The position numbers were made by a program, and so were the translations under genes. 36,092 nucleotides of DNA, taken from assembly GCA_964471555.1 (NCBI GenBank), contig CAYYGM010000027.1:1-36092 (forward strand), read 5' to 3'. The notes below the pieces were generated by a model. The model did no database searches. It was not told the origin of the DNA and was given only the letters and a program-made list of their open reading frames with translations. The stretch is from JADLFV01 sp964471555 (lineage in GTDB: Bacteria > Planctomycetota > Phycisphaerae > Phycisphaerales > Phycisphaeraceae). Shown here piece after piece: positions 1 through 8,277 of this stretch. Each line of letters begins with the position of its first letter. The first letter of the stretch is position 1.

Positions 1-2
1 CG

Positions 3-1901
3 ACGTATGAGGGCAAGCTGAAGCGCGGCGCGACTGAGCAGGAGGCGGCAGAAGCGGCGTGGATCAAGCGCCCGGATGCGCCGACCTGCGTAATGGCAGG
101 CACGGGGTTTGGTGTGGGCCAGGCACACGTGTTCGTGTTCAGCGGGGCTGATGGTTCGTTGTTCGCCAAGGCTGATGAGTTGAAAGACGCCCACCCGGGC
201 TTTCCCAAGAAAGTGTGGGCATATCACACGATCACGAACACGTGGATCGATGCGGGCGAATCGCCTGTCAACCAGGTGACGACGCCGGCGGTGCAGTGGG
301 GCAACGACATCATCATCGCCTGCGGTGAAGTGCGTCCGCGGGTGCGTACGGCGGCGGTGTGGTGCATTGAGCCGTTGCGTTACAAGGGGTCGTTCGGTGC
401 GATCAACTTCAGCGTGCTGGTGGTGTATCTGCTGGCCACGGTGGGCGTCGGCGTTTACTTCGCCAACAAGAACAAGAACACCAACGACTATTTCCGCGGC
501 GGCCAGAGGATTCCATGGTGGGCAGTGGCCTGCTCGATCTACGCCACCATGCTCAGCTCCATCACCTACATGGCGATTCCCGCCAAGGCCTATGCCCAGG
601 ACCTGGTGTACATGGCCGGTCACCTGATGATCGTGGCCATGGCGCCGGTGGCGATTTACGTGGCGTTGCCCTTCTTCCGCCAGATCGACGCCACCAGCGC
701 TTATGAATATCTGTCCAAGCGCTTCAACATGCCGGTGCGCATGGTGGCCAGCGGCCTGTTCACACTGTTTCACATCGGACGCATGGGCATCGTGCTCTCG
801 CTGGCAGCCCTGGCCCTGACTTCGGTGACGCCGCTGACGCCGATGCAGTCGGTGCTGATCATGGGCGTGCTCTGCCTGATCTACTGCACGCTGGGCGGCA
901 TCGAGGCGGTGATCTGGACCGACACCATCCAGACCTTCGTGCTGCTGGGCGGCGCGGTTTTCTGTCTGGTGCTGATCGTCCTGCGCATCGACGGCGGTGT
1001 GTCGTCGATGTTCGCAACGGCTTATGCCGACGGCAAGCTGCATACCGTCAACTGGGACTTCTCGCTCAACAGCTACACCACCACTGCGCTTTGGGTCGTG
1101 CTGCTGGGCGGTTTCGGGCAGAACTTCTCCAGCTATGTCTCCGACCAGGCGGTGGTGCAGCGCTACATGACCACGCCCAGTTTCAAAACTGCCGCCCGTT
1201 CCATCTGGACCAACGCCCTGATGGCCATCCCCTCGGCGTTGATCTTCTATGGCATGGGCGTCGCGCTGTACACCTTCTACAAGCAGCACCCGGCCAAGCT
1301 CAGTCCCACCATGAACACCGACCAGGTTTTCCCGTTGTTCTTGTCCAACGAGGTGTTTGTGGGCGTGGCGGGACTGGTGGTGGCCGGCATCTTCGCTGCG
1401 GCGCAATCCACCGTCTCGACCAGCATGAACTCCACCGCCACCACCATCGTCACCGACTTCCTGCGCCCAATGAAGGCGTTCAAGAGCGAACGCGGCTACC
1501 TCAATGCAGCACGCACGCTGACCTTCACTCTCGGCGCCCTGGGTACATTGATCGGATTGCTGTTCATCAACCCGAACATCAAATCCCTGTTCGACAGCGC
1601 CCTGGCGGTCATCGGCATCTTCATGGGCGTGTTGGGCGGACTGTTCGCGCTCGGTTTGTTCACCACCCGCGCCAACGGCTGGGGCACGCTCGTGGGCCTG
1701 GTCTGTGGGGCCGTGGTGATGTTCTGTCTGCCCTACTACAGCCAACTGAACCTATTGCTGTACGCCACCACCGGCATCGTCACCTGCTACGTGATCGGCT
1801 ACGTCGCCAGCATGGTGCTGCCGTGCAGGAACGGCGACCTGACCGGCCTGACCGTGTTTACCATGAGCCGCGCAGCACGAGTTGCTGCCGAAGCGAGTTA
1901 A
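3..1901 (+). CDS. Kelch mutarotase-sodium:solute symporter fusion (5' partial)
   Basis: The reading frame is open to the left edge (codons from base 3), so the first ATG at 93 is internal and the gene starts outside the window. The first ~130 visible residues are soluble and look like the end of a kelch beta-propeller (GTGFGVGQAHVFVFSGADG, later PAVQWGNDIIIACGEVRPR), as in the cyclically permuted relatives of NanM/YjhT, which interconverts sialic acid anomers. From about base 396 the protein becomes a typical SSS transporter: a first helix near NFSVLVVYLLATVGVGVYF, then NDYFRGGQRIPWW, and roughly 12-13 hydrophobic helices. Such mutarotase-SSS fusions are known in bacteria. The likely role is to present the right anomer of a sialic-acid-like sugar to a sodium-driven inner-membrane carrier. 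The 3' end overlaps the convergent dehydrogenase gene by 4 bases. Substrate is inferred from context. Confidence 0.85.
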   Translation, partial: TYEGKLKRGATEQEAAEAAWIKRPDAPTCVMAGTGFGVGQAHVFVFSGADGSLFAKADELKDAHPGFPKKVWAYHTITNTWIDAGESPVNQVTTPAVQWGNDIIIACGEVRPRVRTAAVWCIEPLRYKGSFGAINFSVLVVYLLATVGVGVYFANKNKNTNDYFRGGQRIPWWAVACSIYATMLSSITYMAIPAKAYAQDLVYMAGHLMIVAMAPVAIYVALPFFRQIDATSAYEYLSKRFNMPVRMVASGLFTLFHIGRMGIVLSLAALALTSVTPLTPMQSVLIMGVLCLIYCTLGGIEAVIWTDTIQTFVLLGGAVFCLVLIVLRIDGGVSSMFATAYADGKLHTVNWDFSLNSYTTTALWVVLLGGFGQNFSSYVSDQAVVQRYMTTPSFKTAARSIWTNALMAIPSALIFYGMGVALYTFYKQHPAKLSPTMNTDQVFPLFLSNEVFVGVAGLVVAGIFAAAQSTVSTSMNSTATTIVTDFLRPMKAFKSERGYLNAARTLTFTLGALGTLIGLLFINPNIKSLFDSALAVIGIFMGVLGGLFALGLFTTRANGWGTLVGLVCGAVVMFCLPYYSQLNLLLYATTGIVTCYVIGYVASMVLPCRNGDLTGLTVFTMSRAARVAAEAS

Positions 1902-2866
1902 GCATTGACCACGTTCTGCGGTTTGCCAGCCTGAAACGCCGCCAGGTTCTCCACCACGGTGGCCAGCAGTCGCTGACGCGCTTCGCGCGCATACCAGGCG
2001 ATGTGGGCTGTGATTATGCAATTGGGCAGACCCAACAGCGGGTTGTCAGCCGACGGCGGTTCGACATCCAACACATCCAGCGCCGCGCCGGCAATCTGCC
2101 CGTGTTTCAAAGCATGGGCCAGGGCGGACTCGTCGATCAGCGGGCCGCGACTGGTGTTGAGGATCCAGGCGGTCGGCTTCGTCGTGCTCAGACGCGCCGC
2201 GTTGACCAGGTGCTTGGTCTGCGGCGTCAGCGGACAGTGCAGCGAGATCGCATCCGACTCGGCGAACAACTCCTCCAGCGAACGATAGGTCAACGCCACG
2301 CCATCTCGTTTCTCCGGCGGCAACTGGTGGGCGTCGTAAGCGATGATAGTCATGCCCATGGCTTGTGCGATCCTGGCAAACGCCAGGCCGATGCGCCCCA
2401 TGCCAACGATGCCCAGCGTCTTGCCCGTCAACTCCACGATCGGCGCTACCGGCAGACACCATTCGCTGCCTGCCCATTTGCCTTCCGCCACAGCGCGAGC
2501 ATGAGCGCTGGTGTGCCGCGCCAGTTCCAACAGCAACGAGGCGGCGTGCTGTGCCACGGTGTCGGTGCCGTAGGTCGGCACGTTGGTGACCGTGATGCCG
2601 CGCTGTTTGGCCGCTGCGGTGTCCACCACGTTGAAACCGGTCGCCAGCACGCCGACGTACTTCAGGGCCGGCAGTTGCGCGATGGTTTCAGCGGACAGCG
2701 GCGTCTTGTTGGTCAACAGATAAGGCGCGTCGGCGGCCCGCTTCACAATCTGGTCGTGCGGCGTGCGGTCGTGCACGGTGACCTTGCCCAGCTTGTGCAA
2801 AGCGTCCCAACTCAGGTCGCCGGGATTGAGCGTGTACCCATCCAGCACAACGATCGAATCAGCCAA
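1898..2866 (-). CDS. D-2-hydroxyacid dehydrogenase (glycerate dehydrogenase-like)
   Basis: NAD(P)-dependent interconversion of a 2-keto acid and a D-2-hydroxy acid, such as hydroxypyruvate/glycerate, in the cytoplasm. The Rossmann motif LGIVGMGRIG is at residues 151-160, and the catalytic triad of the family is complete: Arg240 in NTSRGPLID, Glu269 in DVEPP and His288 in TAHIAW. Length, 322 residues, is normal. No ATG is in frame at the 5' end. I chose TTG at 2866 because AAAGGA lies six bases upstream and the protein then begins MADSIVVLDGYTLNPGD, as relatives do; the farther TTG at 2881 has no such site. The gene converges on the symporter and shares a TTAA with its stop codon. Its substrate may be a three-carbon product of ulosonic acid breakdown, which is inference. 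Confidence 0.88.
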   Translation of the reverse strand: MADSIVVLDGYTLNPGDLSWDALHKLGKVTVHDRTPHDQIVKRAADAPYLLTNKTPLSAETIAQLPALKYVGVLATGFNVVDTAAAKQRGITVTNVPTYGTDTVAQHAASLLLELARHTSAHARAVAEGKWAGSEWCLPVAPIVELTGKTLGIVGMGRIGLAFARIAQAMGMTIIAYDAHQLPPEKRDGVALTYRSLEELFAESDAISLHCPLTPQTKHLVNAARLSTTKPTAWILNTSRGPLIDESALAHALKHGQIAGAALDVLDVEPPSADNPLLGLPNCIITAHIAWYAREARQRLLATVVENLAAFQAGKPQNVVNA

Positions 2867-3235
2867 GGTGCATCCTTTCAATGGAAAACCAGCTTGGGTT
2901 GATCAGCACGACGATCATAGTGACCCGTCAGTGAAGCGGCTGACAGCCAGCTTTTAACACGACCGCGGAAGGCTCGCAGCAGTGACACCCTCCCGCGATG
3001 GCGGTTGGTCCATGCAGACACGTGTTGGTGGTCATCGAACACAGCCCCATCATCCCTGAAACCATGTAATCACCATAAGTCAATTTTATAAAATAAATTA
3101 AATACTTATTAGAGGCCCGTTACTCCGTCGCCCAGCAGATTTCATTCCCTTACTTCGAGAATCAGAACCAGATCATAATAAAAGATTCTTGATATTAAAT
3201 TAAAATATATTGATAATCTAGAATTTTTTTGTACC
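2867..3235. other. AT-rich intergenic region upstream of regulator
   Basis: About 370 bases without a gene. The half next to the dehydrogenase has ordinary composition. From about 3060 the sequence is strongly AT-rich, with many A/T runs, in contrast to the GC-rich coding DNA, and it ends in the promoter at 3189-3217. No RNA gene or repeat family was recognised. Confidence 0.6.
3189..3217 (+). promoter_or_regulatory. Sigma70-type promoter of the GntR/LacI-type regulator
   Basis: TTGATA (3189-3194), a 17-base spacer and GATAAT (3212-3217) match the vegetative consensus in sequence and spacing. Transcription would begin near 3224, only 12-21 bases before the possible start codons. The spacer contains ATATT and AATAT as an inverted repeat, possibly an operator. 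Confidence 0.6.
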
Positions 3236-4309
3236 TTGGTTTTCGTGAATGTCGAACAGGCACAAACTCCTCGCGTGCTCGAATTGGCGCGGCAGATCGA
3301 ACTGGACATCGCCAGGCGCGGCTTACAGCCCGGGGATGCCTATCTGAACACTGGGGAAGTGGCACAACTGCTCGGGGTCAACCGCATGGTCGCCAACCGC
3401 GCCATGCAGCTCCTGGCTCAGAGGCGGCGGATCGTCCGCAAGCAGCGGCGCGGCACCACCATTTCGGAGCCGGCTCCCATGCACATGACGCAACCGATCG
3501 AATCGCTGCTGCTGCTGGTTCAAGCTCACTATCTGTCAAGCGAAGGGCTGCTGGGTGACGGCGTGATCGTGGGCATCAGTCATGAATTTCCGGGCCTCGA
3601 TGTGCAATTCATTTACGTGCCATCGGGCAACGAATCGGGGCTCGTGGATCAGACGATCAATCAGTGCCTGCGTTCCGAAAAGGCCACCGGCCTGCTGCTG
3701 GTGCGTTCATCGCTGGAGACGCAGCGGCTGGTGGCTGAGAGCGGACTGCCGGCAGTGATTTACGGCACACCGCAGCCTTCGATCACTTCGCTTTCCTCCA
3801 TCGACCGCGATCAGTATCAGATCGGCCAACTCTGCGCCGAGCACGTGCTATCGCGCGGACAACAGCGATTGCTGGTGCTGATGCGTGACCGGATGTATGC
3901 CGGTGAGCCCGCGTTCCAGGATGGTTTGCAGGCTGCCGCATCCAGGCGGGGGCTGAAACTTGATTCGGTGTATTTCCGCGATCTGCCTCCGGACAAGGCT
4001 GCGGTCAGTGTCGAAGTATGCAAGTTGTTGGGTGACGATCCTGCTTCATTGGGCATCATCGCTCGTAGCGAAGCTTTGGCTGAAGGTGCGGTGGAAGCCA
4101 TTGAAAGCCAGGGGCTGGCGGTGGGCCGGGACGTGTCTCTGGCCGTGGCTGACGTTTACCGTCGCGGCACTGCCGCCCCACCGCAGTATCCCTACATCAA
4201 GGGCCGCTTCACGCCCGAGCAGCAGGGGCGCGAAATTGGAACTTTGTTGAAAGACGCGGTCATGGGCCAGCCCGTCCGACACGTCACGGTCCCCGTTGAC
4301 CTGGTTTAG
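3236..4309 (+). CDS. GntR-type HTH / LacI-type sensor transcriptional regulator
   Basis: A 357-residue repressor-like protein with two parts. Residues ~10-75 form a GntR-type winged helix (GDAYLNTGEVAQLLGVNRMV, then RAMQLLAQRRRIVRKQRRGT). Residues ~85-357 look like the periplasmic-binding-protein-like sugar sensor of LacI-family regulators (VIVGISHEFPGLDVQFIYVP; SSIDRDQYQIGQLCAEHVLS; LAVADVYRR). This arrangement is that of AraR-type regulators. The only starts are TTG 3236 and GTG 3245; neither has a clear Shine-Dalgarno, and the promoter at 3189-3217 leaves a very short leader, so either start is possible. The next gene, the aldolase, follows after 34 bases, so this is probably the local regulator of the aldolase/sialidase directon, responding to a sugar ligand. 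Confidence 0.85.
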   Translation: MVFVNVEQAQTPRVLELARQIELDIARRGLQPGDAYLNTGEVAQLLGVNRMVANRAMQLLAQRRRIVRKQRRGTTISEPAPMHMTQPIESLLLLVQAHYLSSEGLLGDGVIVGISHEFPGLDVQFIYVPSGNESGLVDQTINQCLRSEKATGLLLVRSSLETQRLVAESGLPAVIYGTPQPSITSLSSIDRDQYQIGQLCAEHVLSRGQQRLLVLMRDRMYAGEPAFQDGLQAAASRRGLKLDSVYFRDLPPDKAAVSVEVCKLLGDDPASLGIIARSEALAEGAVEAIESQGLAVGRDVSLAVADVYRRGTAAPPQYPYIKGRFTPEQQGREIGTLLKDAVMGQPVRHVTVPVDLV

Positions 4310-4343
4310 AAACCGACATTCACCACCCATGCATGGAGTTCGT

Positions 4344-5174
4344 ATGACTGGCAATGAATTCGCCGCCGCGTTGCAGCGGGGTGATCGCCTGTTTGGCACG
4401 TTGATCGTCTCCAGTTCACCCACCTGGCCCAAGGTGATGCACCGCATCGGGCTGGATTATGTGTTCATCGACACCGAGCACATCGCCATCAGTCGCAGCG
4501 AGCTGTCGTGGATGTGCCGAACCTACGCAGCGATGGGCCTGCCACCGGTGGTGCGCGTGCCGGCTCCCGATCCTTATCAGGTCACGATGGCCCTGGATGA
4601 TGCGGCTGTCGGCGTCATGGTGCCTTACATCGAAACCGTCGAGCAGGTCCGCGAGCTGGTGGGCGCCACCAAGTATCGTCCGATCAAGGGCCGCAAGCTG
4701 CGCGATCTGCTCAACGGACGGGAAAAGCTCACCGGCCAACTCGCGGAGTACATTCGCCGCCACAATGCCGGACACAGTCTCATCCTCAACATCGAGAGCG
4801 TGCCCGCCATGGAGAACCTGGACCAGATTCTCAGCGTGGAAGGCGTCGACGCCATCGTCATCGGCCCGCACGATCTATCCACCAGTCTGGGCGTGCCCGA
4901 GCAGTACGACCATCCCGACTTCATCGCGGCGGTGGACACCATCATCGACAAGGCCCGGGCGGCTGGTGTCAGTGCCGGCATTCACGCCACCTTCTGTGAT
5001 GACGACAACCTGGACATGGAACATCGCTGGATCGAACGCGGCGCCAACCTGATCCTGCACAGCGGCGACATCATCGCCTTCGAAAACACCATGCGTCGCC
5101 AGATCGGCAATCTTCGTGCCGCCTTGAATCTGGAAGTAAAAACCAAAGTGGTTCTGGACAAAATCAACATCTGA
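4344..5174 (+). CDS. HpcH/HpaI-family class II aldolase
   Basis: Metal-dependent retro-aldol cleavage of a 4-hydroxy-2-oxo acid, releasing pyruvate or a related keto acid in the cytoplasm. The start at 4344 is set by GGAG at 4335-4338; the frame extends upstream to 4296 but with no site and atypical residues. In this numbering the HpaI active-site residues are present: His46 in DTEH, Arg71 in VVRVP, metal ligands Glu151 in NIESVPAME and Asp177 in IGPHDLS. Length, 276 residues, is slightly above HpaI. Spacing to the regulator (34 bases) and to the sialidase pseudogene (18 bases) suggests an operon. Sialic acid is normally cleaved by class I NanA enzymes, so a class II aldolase here may act on a 2-keto-3-deoxy sugar acid; the substrate cannot be read from sequence. 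Confidence 0.88.
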   Translation: MTGNEFAAALQRGDRLFGTLIVSSSPTWPKVMHRIGLDYVFIDTEHIAISRSELSWMCRTYAAMGLPPVVRVPAPDPYQVTMALDDAAVGVMVPYIETVEQVRELVGATKYRPIKGRKLRDLLNGREKLTGQLAEYIRRHNAGHSLILNIESVPAMENLDQILSVEGVDAIVIGPHDLSTSLGVPEQYDHPDFIAAVDTIIDKARAAGVSAGIHATFCDDDNLDMEHRWIERGANLILHSGDIIAFENTMRRQIGNLRAALNLEVKTKVVLDKINI

Positions 5175-5192
5175 TCCAAGCGGAGATGTGAC

Positions 5193-6018
5193 ATGAACAC
5201 CAGGTGGATGATTGTCGCCGTGGCTATCTTCTCGGCTGTTTTCTCGGCAATGCCCACATTGGTTCATGCTGAGGACCAGCAGCCGCTCATGCAGACCATC
5301 GATCTCTTCGAAGCCGGGCAGAACGGCTATGCCACTTATCGCGCTCCGACATTTGCTTTCACACCGGCCGGAACGGTGCTGATCGTGGCGGAAGGCCGCA
5401 TGGACGGCTTCACCGACTGGGGGGACATCAACACCATCATGCGCCGCAGCACCGACGGCGGGCGGACCTGGAGCGATCCATACGTGGTCATCGACGACGG
5501 CCTCAACACCGTAGCCAACAACACGCTCCTCGTCGATAACCTGACCGGCACGTTGCACCTCATGCACGCCATCAACTATGCCCGGGTCTATTGGCGAACC
5601 AGCGACGACGACGGTGTGCGCTGGTCTGCTCCACACGAGATCACCGACACCTTCCAGACCTTCCGCACGCGCGACGGCTATGAATGGTCAGTCGTCGCAC
5701 CCGGCATGAGCAGCGGCATCGTGCTGCAGCGCGGACCCGCGCCAGATTCTCAAGTGGAAGGCCCGTTTGCGGCAGAACCTGACCATCCGCGTGAGCCATG
5801 ATGACGGCAAGACCTGGCCGATATCCCGTGTGCTGGATCCCGGTCGTGCCGGCTACAGCCAGCTTCTGGTCGGGCCCGACAAAACAATCTACTGTTACTA
5901 TGAACGCGGCAACGTTTACGATGATGTCTCCAAGTTCGCCCCCCGCTATCTGACGCTGGCCAAGTTCAATATGGATTGGATTCTGCAAGACACTCAGTCA
6001 ATCCGCCCCCTCGAATGA
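5193..6018 (+). pseudogene. Broken GH33 sialidase (internal deletion plus frame change)
   Basis: A signal peptide (MNTRWMIVAVAIFSAVFSAM...VHA) and the start of a GH33 sialidase are clear in the first frame: YRAP arginine motif, EGRMDGF, WGDINTIMRRSTDGGRTW and the Asp box WRTSDDDGVRWS. After VVAPGMSSGIVLQRG (about 5740) this frame runs into unrelated residues and stops at 5801. The family's C-terminal part resumes in another frame at about 5767 (RQNLTIRVSHDDGKTWP, then PGRAGYSQLLVGPDKTIYCY) and ends at 6018. Compared with other sialidases about 120 residues are missing, including the region with the catalytic Glu and second triad Arg. The product would be inactive. Start has GGAG seven bases upstream. 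An assembly error is possible, since the contig has another gap, but the loss is larger than a base-call error. Confidence 0.8.
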
Positions 6019-6039
6019 CCGGGACAAGAGGATCACCGC

Positions 6040-7779
6040 ATGAACAAGACTCGACGAATCAGCAAACAAACCATGACCGCACTTGCCCTTATTCTTTCCA
6101 TGGTTGCGTGCACATGGATGCATTCGGCCGCGGCGGCGGATGAGGCAATGGTGGTGTCGCTGCACCAGATGCAGGTGCCGGTGCTCAAACTCAAGCCGCG
6201 AAATGAGGTGTTGCAGATCAAGATCGTGGTTCCGGACGACGGCATAACGCACAAGGTCACCGGCATCACGATCAGCACGCAGGGCACGGACGATCTGGCG
6301 GACATCAAGACCGTACAACTTTACTACCTGGGGCATGACCCGTTCTTCATCCGTTACGAGCCGGACCCCAAGCACGCGGGCAACATTGTGGACCCGTTGT
6401 ACGATCAGCCGGTCGAGATCGTGCAGTTGGGCGCAGATCAAGCGCCGGCCGACAGCCTCACCTTCGATGCCGACCAGGCGCTTAAGCCGGGCGAGAATTA
6501 CTTCTGGGTTTCCTATGAGTTGACTGACGAGGCAAACCTGCACCACAAGGTGGACGCCGGCTGCACGGAAATTCGGCTGGACAGCGGCAGCGTGATCAAG
6601 CCCGAGCCGACCAGTCCGCCAATTGCACAGCGCATCGGTGTGGCGGTGCGACAGCACCTGGATGACAACGTGGACACCTACCGCGTGCCGGGGCTGGCCA
6701 CCACCAACAAAGGCACACTGTTGGCCGTCTACGACGCTCGCCACGACAGCAGCCGCGACCTGCAGGGCGACATCGACATCGGCCTCAGCCGCAGCACCGA
6801 CGGCGGCAGCACCTGGGAACCCATGCGCTTCGCCATGGATATGGGTGAGTGGGGAAATCTCCCGCAGAAGTTCAACGGCGTCAGCGATCCCTGCATCCTG
6901 GTGGACAAAAACTCCGGCAACATCTTCGTGGCCGCCCTGTGGATGTACGGCCTGCTCGACAAGCAGGGACATTGGATCGAAGGCCTGACACCCGAGAGCA
7001 CACGATGGGAACATCAGTGGAAAGACCGGGGCTCTCAGCCGGGTTTTGATGTGAAGGAAACGTCGCAGTTCATGCTGGTCAAGAGCGACGACGACGGCCT
7101 GACCTGGAGTGAGCCGGTGAATCTGACGCGCATGTGCAAAAAGCGCGAGTGGTGGCTGTGGGCCCCGGCACCCGGCTGCGGCATCACCATGGACGACGGC
7201 ACGCTGGTATTCCCATCCCAGGGCCGCGACGCTGAGGGCACAACCTTCTCCAACATCACCTGGAGCAAAGACGGCGGCAAGACCTGGAAAACCAGCGCGC
7301 CGGCCCACAGCTACAGCAATGAGTGCGCCGTAGCTCAGTTGAGCGATGGCTCGTTGATGCTTAACATGCGTCAGAAGCCGGCCAAAGGAAACATCAACCA
7401 CCGTGCGGTGGCGGTGACCAGCGACATGGGCCAGACCTGGCAGGCGCACCCCACCACCGACGTTGCCCTGCCCGAGCCGGTGTGCATGGGATCGCTGCTC
7501 AAGCACATCTACACAGAGAACGGCCAAACGAAATCCATCTTGCTGTTTTCTAATCCCAACGTCGATGAAAATCCGCGCGAGCGCACCACCATCAAGGTGA
7601 GCTTCGACGACGGCATGACCTGGCCGGAACAGTACTGGCTGCTGCTGGATGAAGGCTTTAATCGCGGTTACTCGTGCCTGACGTCGATCGACGAAAACAC
7701 CATCGGCATCATCTACGAGTGCAGCGGCTCAGATCTGGCATTCGAGAGCATCACGCTGGACGAGTTACTGCACCGGTGA
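6040..7779 (+). CDS. nanH: Secreted GH33 exo-alpha-sialidase with N-terminal BNR-associated domain
   Basis: The canonical sialidase of the window, releasing terminal sialic acids or related ulosonic acids from glycans outside the cytoplasm. A signal peptide covers about residues 1-33. Residues ~36-195 form a beta-rich domain like the BNR-associated N-terminal domain of Bacteroides sialidases. The catalytic propeller begins at DTYRVPGLA with Arg215; the likely acid/base is Asp240 in SSRDLQGD, the Glu of the Tyr/Glu pair is Glu428 in SNECAVAQLSDG, the other triad arginines are Arg444 and Arg515, and the nucleophile is Tyr544 in NRGYSCL. Asp boxes include SRSTDGGSTW, VKSDDDGLTW, WSKDGGKTW and VSFDDGMTW. 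AAGAGG precedes the start. It lies between two broken relatives. GH33 includes Kdn and Kdo/Dha hydrolases, so the sugar is not certain. Confidence 0.92.
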   Translation: MNKTRRISKQTMTALALILSMVACTWMHSAAAADEAMVVSLHQMQVPVLKLKPRNEVLQIKIVVPDDGITHKVTGITISTQGTDDLADIKTVQLYYLGHDPFFIRYEPDPKHAGNIVDPLYDQPVEIVQLGADQAPADSLTFDADQALKPGENYFWVSYELTDEANLHHKVDAGCTEIRLDSGSVIKPEPTSPPIAQRIGVAVRQHLDDNVDTYRVPGLATTNKGTLLAVYDARHDSSRDLQGDIDIGLSRSTDGGSTWEPMRFAMDMGEWGNLPQKFNGVSDPCILVDKNSGNIFVAALWMYGLLDKQGHWIEGLTPESTRWEHQWKDRGSQPGFDVKETSQFMLVKSDDDGLTWSEPVNLTRMCKKREWWLWAPAPGCGITMDDGTLVFPSQGRDAEGTTFSNITWSKDGGKTWKTSAPAHSYSNECAVAQLSDGSLMLNMRQKPAKGNINHRAVAVTSDMGQTWQAHPTTDVALPEPVCMGSLLKHIYTENGQTKSILLFSNPNVDENPRERTTIKVSFDDGMTWPEQYWLLLDEGFNRGYSCLTSIDENTIGIIYECSGSDLAFESITLDELLHR

Positions 7780-7817
7780 TCGATGCGCGGTCACGTGATT
7801 CAGCCTGGTAATTCTGA

Positions 7818-8270
7818 TTTGTTGAGAGATGGCGGGTTGTTTTTCAATCTAAACAAGATCATGGTTGTGGTAGCGTGCGCCGCAGCGATGGCAGCAACAC
7901 GGTCGGCAATCCCATCCCCGTCCTTGATGCCAACACCGGCGATCTCGTACTCGTGCAAAGCCACAACCTGGGACAGGACACCCAGGACGAAACTCAAAAC
8001 GTCAGCCAGTTTGTGCAGCCCAACTTCCCGCCCGGTGACGCCAACGGCGATGGGCTCGTGAACCTGGCGGACCTGCAGCAGGTGTTAGGCGATCATTGGG
8101 GATACGGCGCTTCGCTTGACATGACTTTCAAGGAAGCTTTGAACATGATAAGCTTGATCATCCCGGAGCCCACCAGCCTTGCCTGTATGATTCTGGCCGT
8201 GTCAGCTTTGTCCTGCCGGACGAGTTGGGGCCGTAAGGAAACTGTGTTGCATCAAGATTGGACCAAATGA
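7818..8270 (+). pseudogene. Remnant of a sialidase with dockerin-like repeat and PEP-CTERM tail
   Basis: The frame opens after stops at 7809 and 7815, without a convincing start codon (GTG at 7875 is possible). It encodes a short scrap that looks like a GH33 N-terminus (RRSDGSNTVGNPIPVLDANT, then GDLVLVQSHNLGQD) and then jumps directly to a dockerin-like calcium motif (PPGDANGDGLVNLADLQQVL) and a PEP-CTERM segment (IIPEPTSLACMILAVSALSC). The roughly 300 residues of catalytic propeller expected between these parts are missing, and the RS-D-G segment itself is shortened. The most likely reading is a cell-surface sialidase gene reduced by deletions. Expression as a small secreted peptide cannot be ruled out but no signal peptide is visible in this frame. 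Confidence 0.65.
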
Positions 8271-8277
8271 ACCTACC

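Noticed and set aside
1091..2902. A 603-codon open frame on the + strand
   Set aside because: It overlaps the symporter in another frame and runs antisense through the dehydrogenase; its translation has no family resemblance and is typical of GC-rich shadow frames.
4327..4336. CCATGCATGG palindrome before the aldolase
   Set aside because: Only ten bases, overlaps the ribosome site and has no second copy; chance is sufficient.
4296..4343. Upstream start for the aldolase overlapping the regulator stop
   Set aside because: GGAG directly before 4344 and agreement with HpaI N-termini favour the later ATG.
5998..7527. A 509-codon open frame on the - strand
   Set aside because: It lies antisense to the GH33 sialidase, which has complete catalytic motifs; the antisense product has none.
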